A stretch of 64,000 nucleotides of DNA. It comes from Monarcha castaneiventris obscurior. Lineage: Eukaryota; Chordata; Aves; Passeriformes; Monarchidae. Of the stretch, positions 47,598 to 61,324 are shown one piece after another; positions within the stretch are counted from its first letter, which is position 1; each line of letters begins with the position of its first letter. The stretch covers positions 248,001 to 312,000 of the forward strand of contig JAMPIT010000541.1 of NCBI GenBank assembly GCA_026261815.1. Reading direction: 5' to 3'. The position numbers and the translations under genes are program-made. The notes beneath the pieces are model-generated. The model ran no database searches. It saw only the letters and a program-made list of their open reading frames with translations, and was not told the origin of the DNA.

Positions 47598-50233
47598 GAA
47601 GCTCAGCCATCTGTTTTTAGATTGGGTTTGCATCACGTTGGTGATGACTCTGCTGGGTACGTCAGAGGCTGTCATCGTTCTTTTTTTAAAGTATTCTCCA
47701 GCTGAGCAGAATTAGGGCATACCAGGCACATGGGGAAAGCCTCTCTTTTCCCTCTCAGCTATATGGAGAATATGTGTGGGTTCTCTGGGTGTTTGTGCAG
47801 ATCCCCAAGTGTTGCAGGCAGTGTAGAGGTGGAGAAGGTGACACACGAGAATTTTGTGTGCTGCTTCTGCCTCACACCCTGCATACAAAACACTGAGGGC
47901 TCCAGCCTCACATAAATAAGCCTATGAAACTGACTTATCATAATAAATAACTTGGGATTTTTACAAAGTACTTGTTAGCGTTTTGTAAACACCAAATAAG
48001 CTTTGTAGTGGTTATTAAGGCAGAAAATACTGCAAGTTTAAAACAAAAAGGAAAATTCAAGATGTATGCAGAAGTGGGTCGTTGAAAATGTCACCAAAAA
48101 GTGGCAAAACTGGGAAGAATCCTTGAATCTGAGTTGACATTGTGGTGCTACCTAATGGCCAGATGTGCTGTGAGTTCAGGAGTTCAAGGATCTTCAGAAC
48201 TTCAGTTCATCAAGGATGGAAACAGAGGTGTCCTGGAGGGTGCTGTGAGGCTGCAGCAGAATTCAGGAGTTCTCAGAACCATCCCAGGACCACAGGAATT
48301 TACAGCCCACAGCAAAGCATCTTCAGCATCCCATTCCATCCCCAGGCTAGAATTTGGGATTCTGTCTTCCTGAAATTCCTTTGGATATTGAAAAGTTGGC
48401 AGAGGGTGGTCTGCTTGAGACTTAGGGAACAAAAGGCTGTGCCCTGCTTAGGCCATGGAGTGCTGGCTGTTCATTTCGAGGAGTCACTCTGGTTAGAGGT
48501 TTTGGAGGGAGTGTTGCTGGAGAGAGATGCTCCTGCAGCTGAGCTGAGAATGGGAGCTGCCTTCTTGGGCTGAGCCAACTCTCAGTGCATCACACATGAT
48601 TTGGTTACAAAACTCCTTTCCATGTTGAAAGTGAAATCTCAGGCTGTTTCCATTTGGTCCTCCCCAGGAAGAGAGAGTTTTCTTTCACAGCCCTCTGGTA
48701 GATGCAGAAGGTGAAGGGGGATGCATCTGCTACTGCGTTTTTCTTTATGGCAGCTGTATAGAGAGTTCATTACTGTCTATTTTAGAAAACTTCACCGAAA
48801 AAATAATCAATCCCTCATTGGTTTTATGGCTCCTTTTGGAACTGCAGCACAATTCAGTGTTGCATTAAATAAGAACTGGTTTAGCACAGATAAAAGCAGC
48901 TTCTGTCATTAATCAGCTAAGAATATTATTTCTTTTTTTAATTACAAATAGAAAATTCCAAAGGCCTGAGGAAGTTCACTAGTGTAACTTAAATATAAAC
49001 CAAAAAGTTGTGATTTAGTGCTTTCAGATCAGGCTCTGACTTTACCAAATGGATCTGGTGTTCATCTGAGTTCCAGTCGTGTATCTGAAATGAGCATCTG
49101 GGCTTGTATCTCTTATCTACAAAGAAACCTGTTTTAAACAATGGCCCTTCAGACCAGTAAAAATTAGTTACTCAGTAAACTTGGTTATTTAAGGTAAAAA
49201 TCAAGTTCTGCATGGAAATTTAGGCTTGTTCCATAAATACGTGTAACCATAAATTTATCTGATTGAGTAAACTTGTAACAACAGTCCTCAATGAGACATT
49301 CTAAAGAACAGCTTTTACATAAGTCATGTTAAACCTCTGGAAATGTTATTGATTTATGAGCGGCTGAATTTCCTTGTTGCTAAATTTGTTCTAAAATGTC
49401 TTTTCCTCTGGAGAAAAATAATTTCCAAGCGTTGGTCTCGCTGGTTCTGCGTAAGCTGTGGGGTGGATTCACTCTGGTGTGCCTTGCAGAGCTGGTCTAA
49501 CACCTTCTGGTGTTCCTACCACAAGGCAGGACAGGACTTGAGTGTGGATCTCTCCACCTCCTCCCCAGTCTGCCTGGTTACCTGGGCACCCAAGTGTTCT
49601 TCCAAGGAAAACGGGAGTTTCCGGTAGAGTTACAGCAGCAGAGTTGGGAAAATGGTGTTGGTTTGGAGCTTGGGCACGAGTGATGGGTGAGGACCAAGTG
49701 GGGCCATGCCAGCACAGGATTCCGTATTTGTGGAGAGGATTTTGACATTCAGATTCGTAGTTTCACCTTCTGCAAGGAAAGGAGATGTTCATGAAAGTGT
49801 TTCCCAAGCAGATCCCAGTAAATAATACAAATATCTTAATGAAAGCTAATTGTCCCTCATGGGGGGAAGGTTTCATTTTCATCACTGCAAAATGAAACCG
49901 TGCTGGAGGTGGCTGCTTGCAACAGAGGCCAGACTTGGCTCTGAGAGCTGAGCTCATCCTTTCCCAGGAAAGGCTCTGGAGTGCAAATCCTGCCCTTCCA
50001 ACGTGGGTGGCACCTGCATCGTGCTGTGTTTGTGCTGTTGATGGGTTGGGATCCCTAAGCAAGCAGCACCTGCCTTTAGGTGCAACAGGAGAGCACTTGG
50101 TGCATAGGATCTCATCCTCCACATGCCCCCAAATCCAGACTTTTGTGGCCTTTTGATTGGTGTCTCCCAGTTAGTTGGATGTTTTCCCTAGTGAAAATTT
50201 CTGGTGGTGTTTTCTTTTTTTTTCATCGGATAG

Positions 50234-50448
50234 AAGTTGAAGTAAAAGAAAAGTGTAAAAGGCCCAATCTGTGCCCTAAGAACAATGGCTCTGTAGCCAG
50301 TGTGAGAAGGAGCAGAGCTGTTAAAGAAGAGCTCATCACTGCTTTAAAGTCATTTTTCAGTGTGGAAGCACTCCTGAAACAGAAACCTGAAGAGTCTGGT
50401 GCTGGTGGAAGTAAAACTGAACAGAACACTTGCACTAAAGCAAGTTAA
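50234..50448 (+). CDS. Candidate alternative last exon inside ABTB2 intron 1
   Basis: A pyrimidine-rich tract ending in ATAG (AG at 50232-50233) precedes an open frame to TAA at 50446-50448. An AATAAA follows at 50696-50701. In phase 1, the phase left by the ABTB2 exon 1 donor, it would encode about 71 residues. They are Lys/Glu-rich and include SRAVKEELITALKSFFSVEA. I recognise no family. The frame is also open upstream to 50080, so the ORF alone does not prove an exon. It could be a truncated-isoform exon, an exon of a nested gene, or chance. Confidence 0.25.
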
Positions 50449-50515
50449 CTGCCACCATCCAGTTGGAGCTTGCTGTGAAATTCATGAGCTCTGAGTTTTG
50501 TTCTTGTAACTGGAA

Positions 50516-50631
50516 CTGGGTTGTATTTCTGGAGGAATATTCACTAAAATGCACATCGTGGTTGAGAGTTCTTCTGGGTTGTATTTCTGGAGGAATATTC
50601 ACTAAAATGCACATCGTGGTTGAGAGTTCTT
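50516..50631. repeat. Perfect 58-bp tandem duplication
   Basis: Two identical 58-bp copies (50516-50573 and 50574-50631) each start ctgggttgtatttctggagg and end ggttgagagttctt. Perfect identity implies a recent duplication or an assembly duplication. Confidence 0.97.
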
Positions 50632-50701
50632 CCAGGTGTGGATTTCCATGTGAAATAAGCAGTGGTAAAAATGTGGTAAGGCTGTCTTAAAACTGAATAA
50701 A

Positions 50702-52107
50702 TGGAGTTGCTCTGCATTTGTCAGGGCTGGTCCCAGAAAGAAAACAGCACCCAAAAAGTTGTCCCCATTCATGCTGTGGTTTGATGATGAATATTAAAGC
50801 TTACACACTGTAAGCCCTGGAATAGAACCACTCTGCAGTGGAAGGGGGGAAAAAATATGATCTTTCAGAATATTCTTAATGCCAATGAACAAAGAGAGAA
50901 GATCAAAGCCAACCAATCAACCCCATTTTTTTTGTTTTATTGAATTGATTTCTAAAGGCCCTCGTTACTATAGTAACTCCAGGAGGTCTTTTAATTACAA
51001 AATTTGTAAAAACGCATCAATTATTCAGAACTGCTCGGGGTGGGGGGGGCGGGCAATAGTGGCACAAATGCTTTTTAAAAATGTGTAGAAAATTTGCAAA
51101 CAAAGCTTGTCAGACTTCCCACGAAGCACACCAGGGACTGACACACCATCAGCACAAACACGTGGAGTTCAAGTTCTCAGCCAGCAACCCCCTGTGAGAG
51201 GGTTCCCCTTTGGCTAAAGAGAAACAAAAAAAATCCCCATCCCTGTCCAAATCAAGCACTTCCCTCTGCACAGATACAGATGGCAGAGCTTGTTCTTTCT
51301 CTGCTCTATGTTTAATTACAGTGTATCTGAGTGGAGCCCTCGTGTTATCACGTTAATTAGCAGTTTAGGGAACTGCTCACTCCTGGGAGTGTGGAATTCC
51401 AGTGGAATACCAGTGTGTGTTGCAGGTACTGAGCTCTATCAAAGAGGAATCATTTAGCAATAACGAGCACCTTTCAAATAATAATTGCATTTAAAATAGA
51501 TGCTGTCATCTTTTATCATCAGGTGCATTTCCAGAATGGATTTATACTCCAAACAGACTTATATTTATGGTATCAGAGTAGAATTGGAGACACCACGTGA
51601 GCAATTTCGAAATGCCATCTCTTGACTTGAATCCATGCTGAGCTGATAGATTTGGCAGGGCTGCTGGAGCTGTGGGAGTCACTGACACCCCTCGGGAATG
51701 CACTAGTGAAATTTGGGTTCTGAATCTAATCTCTGGATTGAATTTGAGTTTTAGCCCAAACCTAGGTGGCTTTGCCAGTACTAAACTCCACTCGCTTGGC
51801 TGTGTTGGGAACAGAGTCTGCTTCTCTAGGAAGCTCTTGCTTTGCAGTTTTCCATTTTGAGGCATTTTTCTGCTTAAATGCTCCCTACTTTTGCCCCCTG
51901 TGTGTCAAAACCTGTTTGCTTCTGTGGCATGGCCAGGGTTTAATCCTACATTTCATGTTGCCTGTTCCATTTCTGCAAGACTTGGACCTTCTGAAGTAAT
52001 TGTAAAGCAGTGTGGACCGAGAAGTTTGGATTCTGTTAAATCTACTGTGCAAGTGCAGGGGGGAAAGGAAAATAGTAAGAAAAAAAAAATTAAAAAAAAA
52101 AATAACA
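50702..52107. other. Intron stretch without recognised elements
   Basis: Only a G-run near 51040-51049 and a poly-A tract at 52080-52102 stand out. Confidence 0.55.
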
Positions 52108-52202
52108 AATTCATATGATGGTTTGGGTTGGAAGGGGCCTTAAAGACCATCTTGTTCCCAACCCCCTGTCCTGGGCAGGGACACCTTGCACTAGACCAGC
52201 CT
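52108..52202 (-). mobile_element. CR1 LINE 3' end
   Basis: The sequence tatgatggtttgggttggaa, then ccttaaagaccatc, then cctgggcagggacacctt, then actagaccagcct is the reversed CR1 3' terminus. Only about 90 bp remain, preceded by an A-rich tract. Confidence 0.85.
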
Positions 52203-53154
52203 GACTTTTTTTTCATTCTTGAAGAAACTAGTTAGTGTCCAGTGTTGGAAGTGATAGAAATAAGGCACTGCTATGCTGTGTAAAACGATAATGGGTGTGG
52301 ATATCGTTCTGACCCTGGTAATTAGCACTCCTCTCTCAGCCTCTTCATTAACCCCTGGTGGTAGCACTGTGGTTTGAAGTGTGTGGTTGTAAGGCATGAC
52401 TGGGTTCAAAGCAGGTTTGGTGAGGTTTGATTTCATCCTTGGAAAGGCATCCCTAATATGTGCTGCATGCAAAGATGCAGGTTTTGAGCAGAGGCATCCC
52501 AGGAGCTCAGTGGGAGATGAAGCTGAACTTTTCCTCCTCAAACAGCAAGTGCTCTGAAGGTCTGGGAACATCTTCTCTTCAGCCAGCTATATTAATGACA
52601 ATAAAATACTTTGTGAGTCTTCCAGAATCTCAGTTACGTGAAATTTGTCCTTGCTTCTAAAACAAACAAGCAAAATGAATTTACTGCTACCGTGGGAGCG
52701 TTGCTGGTTGTATTCTTTGCTGCTGCTGTAGTTCCTAGTGCTGCAAGGAACATCCTGTACCTGCTGTTTACTGAACGTGGGCCTGTGTCAAACAGAACCA
52801 TGAGGGGTGTTTGTTAACCCCTCTGGCTGCTTTGGTGTGAGCTGCATTACTTGGCCAGAGTGAAAAATCACCACAGGTTATTGAAAAGGTTCCCCCAAGA
52901 CTCCTGTGTTTACACAGCATCAGCAGGTTGCAAAATTATTCCCCTGAGATGCTTTCACAAACAGCAGCCTGGCAGTGGAGGCTTTTTTCACGTTTTTCAA
53001 ACTCTGGGATTATGCAAATCCAAGGAGTTGTGGTTAACAAAGCTTCAGTGTTGGTTAATTCCTGGGAAAGAATTTGTTCCTCCTGACCATCTTTGCATTC
53101 TGTGTGAGCACTGGGAAAATGGGAACTTTCTTTACCTGAGGAATAATCCATGCC

Positions 53155-53445
53155 ACTGTACAAGGAATCAATCATACTGTGCTCAGCTCTGGGCCCCTCC
53201 ATTCCAGAAGGACATTGAGGTGCTGGAATGAGTCCAGAGAAGGGAATGGAGCTGGGAAAAAGGGTCTGGAGGGGCTCAGCCTGGAGCAGAGGAGGCTCAG
53301 GAGGGACCTTCTGGCTCTCCACAGCTCCCTGACAGGAGGGGGCAGCCAGGTTGGGCTCTGCTCCCATGAACAGGACAAGGGGAAAGGGCCTCAAGTTGTA
53401 CCAGAAGAGGTTTAGTTTAGATATTCTGAAAAATATTTTCATGGA
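53155..53445 (+). mobile_element. CR1 LINE fragment
   Basis: It reads forward as ctgtgctcagctctgggccc, agaaggacattgaggtgctg, ggggctcagcctggagcaga, aggctcaggagggacctt, gacaaggggaaagggcctca and gaggtttagtttagatattc. This is the CR1 region between ORF2 and the 3' end. It is truncated at both ends. Confidence 0.88.
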
Positions 53446-56400
53446 CTTAATCGTTTATTGGCTTGCAGGAGGTTATTTCTCAGGTTGTGAAGCGAGCTGA
53501 TGGTACAGAGTTTCAGGACCCAGAATTGTAAGAAGCCCTTGTTTATCCTTTGTAGTTAAAAATTGTTTTCAAAACAATTCATTAAACAAAAAAAGGAAAA
53601 AATCCCCCAGGAGTTTTGGGATGATGACTGTAATTTGGGTGTTCTTGTGATACAAGAAAAGAGCAAATGTCTTGTGTAACATCACAATACATCAAGAAAA
53701 GTGGAAACCACTGTTGGAATGATAACTTTCAGTGGTTAAAAGTAGCACGTCTGTTGTGTCTTAATAGCACAACCCTCCTTAAGGTTCAAAACTGCCACAG
53801 ATGATGAAGTTTCCATTAAAGGATAATAAAGTCTCTGTCAATGTGACAAAAGAACTCCCTTATCTCTTTGGAATAAGAATGCTCTTTGAAGAGCTTCATA
53901 AAAGGCTGCGCTATGAAATAAGTCTGGTGGATGGTTATTTTGAATTTCTATAAAGTGCATCAACCCAAAGGCTAAAGGGATTATCTGGGAAGTGCCAAAA
54001 ATGTGAAAGATGAATGCTTTCCTTCTGTGCAGTGAATGACATCTCTTTAGAAAGCACAGGTACGGTTGGTTCTTGTCTCATTTGGAATGATTTCTTGAAA
54101 TGAGCAGAGCCTCTGGGATCCAAGGGATGGAGCTAATTCAGCTTAGGTGGAATGTGGATGTGAGGTGTAAATAAATAACCATAATCCTGATCCAGCACAT
54201 TTATCCACCTCTGGCACTGGAAAACCTTCCTTCTTTCAGCTTTCCTTACACCTCTAGGTGAATTAAAGTGACCAGGAGCAGGCGTTTTCCACACATGAAT
54301 TTATTTAACAATTGATCTCCCTGACCTGAGTGTTTGCAGGTCTGAAATCAGAGGTGGGTTGGATCTGATGAGTCATATTTAATGTTCATGCATTGCTTTT
54401 TATTATTTTATTCATAAACTATCTAAATACGAAGCTTTTACTCAAAGGCAGTGGGAGTGAGGCTGAGGAGGGGAATGCATTTTGCTCACTAGTGGCCATA
54501 TACACTAAAATTATTTTTGTACTTTTTAACTAACAAGGAAGAAACTGCTTCCATTTCATCACATTCCTTGTGTGCCAGAAGTGTAAAAGCCCCTTTAAGA
54601 ACGAACAAATTTGGAAATAATTGCCACAGCACTGTGCTTTTATGATGGATATATCTCTGGAATCAAAAGCAATGTGAAATTTATTCACCAAAATTCAAGT
54701 TATTAAAACCTTTGAATGGTTTTGGTGCTTTTTCATTCATTAAATGCCAGGACTCTGGGGGAAAAAAAATAAAGGGATGTAGGTGAAAGCTATGAATTCA
54801 TGTTTCCAAGCCCCTATCATTCCCAATTAGGTTTGGCAAATGGCAGAACAAAATTAATGATGCCAAATTATCCTTCAGTGCAGTGTGTGATAGCTTAACT
54901 CTTTTAGCTGTTCCAGGGTTGTAAATGATGAAACTGATAACACACTAATGCGATCCTTTCAGGCTTCTCGTTTATATTAATGAGTTTTAGTCATCTAAGG
55001 CAAACTGATAACCACTGATTAATAGCTCAGCAACTTCCACACTGGCATCAAAGCCTCATCTCTCTTTTTTTTTTTTTCCCCCTCCCCTTTTTATTTTTTT
55101 TAACTCTTTGATGGGTCAGGAGTTAAGACAGTTAACAATTAACTCTGAGCTTAATTGAAATCCAGTTGTTAAATTTTTGATGGAAGTTAATTTAATTCTG
55201 GTCTCTGTGGTTATAGCTGATTTCAGTCTGGTTTTTTTCTTTAAGTAGGTTTGAACTTGGCAAAACAAGAGTGTGATTTGTTTCACTTTTTTTTTTTTTT
55301 TTGATTTATTTCTTGACATTTGCAGTCTGTTGAAGGAGGCTTGTTAAACAAACATTGGACAAAGATAAGTTATCACAGAAGCATCAAATCACTGCCAGCA
55401 AAAGCAATTAAACCCCTCAGAAAATCACAAAATTAGCGAGAGGAGGCAAACTGCTAAAGTCTTTTAAGTTGTTTTTAAATTTTTATATATATATATGGAG
55501 AACAGACACTGCATTTTCAGGACGTTATTTCATAGTAAAGATCAGAATAAGTGTTGCAAAAGTCAAATAACCATCACTTGGTTAAGAAAATGGGTTGGAG
55601 GCTTTGCAAGAAAGATTATGGAGAGTGAAATAACAATCCTTGGCTGTAAGATTGACCAAAGCTCTTGGAAAAGCAAGTGTAAGACATTCTGTTAATAAGA
55701 GATCATTTTGCTGTGGGCTTTGCTTACCCAAATACCTCCCTGCCACTTCCAAACATTCCACTTCTGAAGCAGAGGCTTTCAAAGCCAAGGAGACAACAAT
55801 TTAGAGGAGTGCTCATGCAATTATTGTGTACAAATGCTCTGCACTTTCCCTGGCCTCCTTACTAAAAATTACATCAAGCAGCTGAAGTTCTTGCCCTGAC
55901 ATTGATAATCCAGGTCAGCTTCTGCTTTTCAAACAACTGCCTTCATTGTTTTCCAGAAGGAATATTGCTCTAGATTTCCAAATAAGCCATTCCTCAAAAT
56001 AAGGAAACCTGATCTGCTGAGAAGTCTTGGCCTAGAGATCAGAAACGACATTCTTTAATCAGTACTTCTTTAGAATACAGCGGTGTGGACACTTCCTCTT
56101 GGTGCCTGGAGTTTTAAGGCTGTCCCACAAATGATGGGAACTGGATTTGCAAAAAACCAATCTCACTGAAGAAAGGGGGGTTATTGGTGCACGTTTTAGT
56201 CATCAAGATCAAGACATCTTGCAATCACTGGATATTCCACACAACATCTGCTGGAAAGATAAATCCATTGTAGTGGAAATGAAATGCATATTTTAAGTTC
56301 AGGCAGTTTTGCATTGTGTTGTCAGTGATGGAGAGGCAAAATAAATGTGAAAGCCATTTAAAAAGCCTGTGTAAAACGTGCCTGTGTGCTAAAGGATGTT

Positions 56401-59400
56401 GTCCTCTAGAATTAGACTCCAAATCTGACTCTCTTGTCAGATTGACTGGCTTGTTTCTAATCTTAACAGTCCTTTTCATCTTTAGAAACTGAGTCTGAAA
56501 AAGAACTTTAATATTCTGCAGCAGAATTATACATCTGAACAATGAGCATCTGCTGCCATTTGGGATTCCTTCTTCCCTTGGAAAGTGCCTTGGTTCAGAG
56601 TGTGCTGCTGTGGGTGTTGCTTGGGGAGTTCATCTTGAGCAGATTTACCTTTTTGCTCAGTTTTGAAGAGGCCAACCTGAATTTAAAGTACCCCCTAACT
56701 CAAGCTGGGCAGGTTCTGTTTGACCAGATGAGTTTCCTGGACAGTGTTAAGTAAAGGCCTGCATGGCAGAAATGAGATCATTACAGTGGGAATCCCTAAA
56801 TTCCAAATTTTCTCCTCAGAACTGGCCTAAGATTCAAATACCAAAATTAGTAATAAAAATAAGACATTAATAGATGATGGTATAAAAGTTTTAATGCTTC
56901 TAATTGGCATCTTTTTAATATTCAAGATACTGAGACAGAAGAAAAGAGCACTATATAAGGAACTTAATATAAATTACTGAAGCCTTTCCACTAACTCAGG
57001 AGGACTCTTCTAGCAGAAAATACAATATATATTGGTTTGATATTGATGATAGTTCTGGAATGCCAAAGAGTTCTTATTTGCAGGATCAAGGCTTGATTCT
57101 TTTAGCACCTTTAATATTCCAAAATCCTAGCCTGGCTATGCAAAAGTTAGGAGCATGATTATTTTAATACAGAGCAAAACAAAAAACCTTTAGTTTTGGT
57201 TAGGTTTGTTTTCTGCTGTTTTTAGCCTGCAGTTTTTAAATTGTTGCCATTAACCTGTGAAGAATAAAAAGATGGATGGTTTGTTTGCCTTTTTTTTTGT
57301 TGTTGTTCTTCTTCCAAAGAATATTTTTCTGCTCATTTAACAGTTGTGCTTGTGAATTGGAGAAAGCCCCAGATTTGCAATAATAGAGTGACAACTCCTG
57401 ACTGTTCTGGAGTCTTGGCTTTGCACTGAAAACTGCTAAGCGCTTGCATAGCCCTAATAATAATAATTAGTAATTTGGTAAATCTTTGTTTTTGCTGAGT
57501 CCGTAGTGTGTGGACAAGGTTTCATCAGAAAAGTCTCACAATTCCTTTCTGGGTCTGTTGTTCCTCTGTTTATCCAGAGCTTTGTGCCAGCCTCTGTCAC
57601 CACTTACATAAGAAAATGGTTCTGGCAAAATCTTTAACATCCATTTAATTTTCTCAGATGGCAGAGAAGAGGAACCAGCCTCATGCACAGCAACTTTTGT
57701 AGCTGTCCAGAGATCCTTCAGTGTCCTGGGAGTCAGTCAGAGACAATTCAGGGTGCAGGTTTGTGTTGTGCCTGGGCTGCCAGTGAAATGAGATCCTGTT
57801 TTCCCATGTGCTCCCTCTGTTGGTGTTTGCTCTGGCAGCTCTGGCTGTGGGCAAGCTGGATCACTTTGCTGACTTAATGGAAAACTGGCTTTCCAAACTG
57901 CAAAAAGCAGTTTTGCTATTGGATTGGATTCTGAGACACAAAACTCTGCAAGGCTGAGGGTGAGAAATGCGCTCCTTAAGGGAGAAAGAAAATAGGATTT
58001 TGCTTTTTGACAGCAGCCAGCATAATGTGACCTCAGTGATTACATTCCGATTCCACCTAGCTGAAGTTTAGAGTAATTTGGATCTTTTTAAGACATCATT
58101 TGGCAGCTCCAGGTGAGACTGTGGTTTCTGGGTTGTTGGATGTGAGCTGCCCTGCGTGCTGATAGCTCTGTGTGTGCAAACGCTGGAATGGGTGGAATTT
58201 GACAGGTAAATATCCTGTCCTTGGTATCACTGACTCACCCCTGGCCAATGCATCACCTGCAGTCCTGAGCAGCCATTACATCATGGGTATTTCCTAGAGA
58301 AGGATGAGATAAACATGAAACTTCCCTGCAGCCTTAGCAGAGGGTGTGGAACCAGCCTTGGAACACCTTTCTTTGAGTCAGAAGCAGGAGGAAGCTGCAG
58401 CCCAGGTCAGAGTTCTGGGTGAGCGCCTCGCTCTTGAGTTGGTGACAGACTTAACCAGCAGGAAACTGCAATTTCCAGCATGAAAACAAATGCTTTATCC
58501 TCTCATCTCCTGTGGGCTAATCTCATGTTCCTGATTGAGGGAGTGGATGGACACACTTCTTTCTTTTCTCTTAGAAGCTCTGTGCAAGATCCCATCTCAT
58601 TCTGATCCCCTTCCTGTTCCCTCTGATACCCATCAGGAGCAGCTCTGTTTGAAGTCTAGGTGTTCATAAAGCAGGATATCATCCTTTATTCCTGGGACTA
58701 GTCCCTACAGGTGACCTGGTGGGATATGCACTAACCAAACCTTAAATCAGTGGAAATTGTGATTTCTTGGACCGGGTTTATGGTGGGAATAAATACTATA
58801 AGAAGAATATAGTAACAAACATAGGGCTGTTATAAAACTCCCTGTATCACTCTCCCACCCCTCAGCAGGGGAAAGTAGAATAAATAAATGAAGTTTCTGC
58901 TTTTAAGAGAGCAATATCCCTGCAAGGTCTGTCCCAGACCCAGCCTGGTGCAGCTGCCCTTGGAAGTCCTTATCACTGAGAGGAGTGAAGCCACACTCAG
59001 CCCGTGTTTGCACATTTTTTAGGGGGACTGTTCCAGGAATTCACTTTGCTTTCTGCACTGCAGATCAAGGTTCTTTATTACAGTAGCTGCTAAAAAGAGC
59101 TTTATCAGGTTACTCTGCTTTGTAGCTGCTCCTTGCATCTGTGTTAAACATTTATTTCCCTGTTTATTGCAAGGACAATCCAGTCCTGCAGCTGTGCCTG
59201 TGGTGAGGTGTCCCACAAACAGGAGTTTGCATGGAACAACTTTCCCAAGAAATCATCCCCTCCCAGCTCTTCCCAGTTTCCCCTGCCAGGCACTTCTTTT
59301 AACTGGCCTGAGCACATATATTGTGGTAAAAATTGGTAAAAAAAGTCTAAATTGTGCTATCAAATGTGAGCCAACCACTGGAAATCAAAATGTACAATCT

Positions 59401-61324
59401 CAGTTTGATGCAAAAGGCATGCAAAAATATCCTATGGCTGTGGTGCAAATCCTTGTGCTTTACCTGCTTTTGTTCAGGTACAGAATTAGGGATAACAGTA
59501 ATAAACAGCCTCTCGTGGCTCACAAGTGCATTTTCTGAAGCTGCTTTTTCATGTTAATATAGTTCATTGTTAATGTACAAGGAACAAATGCAAATCTGAA
59601 GGCCGAACTCCAGGCTTTTTAGTGAAAATTGAAATTAGTGTCACAACACTGGCAGCAAGAGCAGAGGCTGTGCTTTGACACTGGGAGGAGAGCAGGAAAT
59701 TCAGATGGATAATTCTGGTTGGCCCTTTGTTGGAGGTAGTGTTTACTAGTACCGAGTTTTACAATCAGAAAATACTATTATTGTATACAATTAATTCTCC
59801 TTGAGGTGTCTTTTTCCTTACAATTACTAGATTTCTTAATTTGCAGTTTGCAGGCCTGATCAGTGAAAGGGACCGAAAGTGGAAAAGTTGTTTTGCTCTC
59901 TTTCAGCATAACCTCTGGCCAGAAATTCATGATATTCCAGAAGAGGAAGGAAAAAAATAAGAGAAATGCGAAAGCTCTTGGTGTAGTGAGTGGAAGCCCT
60001 GCTCCCTGAAGGATAGAGCTATTTCATGCCCCCTTATTCCAATGGAGCATTATAGCCTATAATGCAGCAATTATTTTGTTGGGTAGGTGTTTCATTACCA
60101 ACCTGGGCCTTGGAGGTGATGAGAGAAAATTTGTCTTGGCCTTCCCAGGAAGTCATAAAAGGGAAATGATGTCTAAATAATAAATGTCCAGGAGAAATGT
60201 GGAATGCCTGATGGTGTTGCACTTAGCTTCCATGACATCTGGGCATTGTAGGATAAAGAGCTGGTATGTGGATCATTTCAAAAGCAGGAATATTTCCTAT
60301 TGTTCCCCTGCATTTTTGAACTTCCTTCTCCTGGTTCAATCCCTATCAAATAGGAGTTAATTTTATTTTTTTTTTCCCTGCAGAATGTGCATTTTCCTGG
60401 TTTTCCCTTCAGACTGGAGCAAAGCATGAAAAGCAGATTTGGGAAAGAAACCTTTTGATTCCAAAGTGAGGGTGGTGGGATCAGATTTTTATTTGCTGTA
60501 CTTTGCCATATGTGCAGCGTTTGGGATTGGGAGCCACCCAAGAAGGAATCTTTCCTTCTCCCTTTGATCCTGTGACAGTAGAACCAATAATTGTGTGGAA
60601 GAGAACATGCAGGCATGGCTGTGGTCACACGTGGCCCTGCTTCATACTGATGCTCAGGGGCAGCACTGCAGGTTGCTCTTGATTTGGGATATCATGGGGG
60701 TTTTTTTCCCCCCCATCATTTCCCAATTTTAAATGTAATAATTTCCAGGACCAGCAGTTGAGGTTGTTGGCATTCTAAAGCTCCAAAGCTTGTAATTATT
60801 TTGTGTTGGTCAGTCCCTTGTTGAATATTCATATTGCTTTCTGTGCTTTTGCTCTTTCAAATTGTTTTGATTTCCTCTGTGAGGGCTCTACAGTAAAACT
60901 GATTTTAGCGAAAAAGATAATTGTTCTGGAATTAGTCCATTAGACCATCTCATTCTTTCAGTCTTTCCTTCTAAACAAGGGTGAGTGTTGCCACAGGCTG
61001 CTCTTCTTATTTTATGTTCCTCTGGGTGTAGTGGAGATGGAGATTCTCTTTTGCCAAGTGAATGTGATGCCCCCCAAAGAACTGCAGATCTGGGCAGATA
61101 AATGAGCATTATATTGGGGTTTAATGTTCCCAAGAAGCCTTGTGTAACATTATCCATCCTAGCAGGGCATAGGAGGAACTGCAGATTCTATCTGGCCTGA
61201 GTGATCTGCCTCATTCACTGGAGTTTTACCACCTCAATAATCCCAGATGCCGATCGATCGATCAGCTGTGGGTGCTTGAAGGGTTTGTGTTCATGGCTCA
61301 AGGTTCTTGGATAGAATCAATCCT
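53446..61324. other. Intron stretch without recognised elements
   Basis: This is AT-rich DNA with poly-T tracts (about 55062-55077 and 55288-55303), a short (TA)n at about 55484-55496, and a cgatcgatcgatc run at about 61253-61262. No gene-like or repeat-family sequence was recognised. Confidence 0.55.

Larger units (their letters stand above)
42031..50233. other. Intron stretch with simple repeats only
   Basis: It holds a strand-asymmetric A/C-rich tract at 42412-42520, three short direct repeats at 42963-43020, and a TC microsatellite at 47561-47597. No gene or transposon was recognised. Confidence 0.55.

Noticed and set aside
48140..48380. Recurrent aggagttc/cagaatt-like phrases suggesting a tandem repeat
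   Set aside because: The similarity is short and irregular, and no unit length could be defined.
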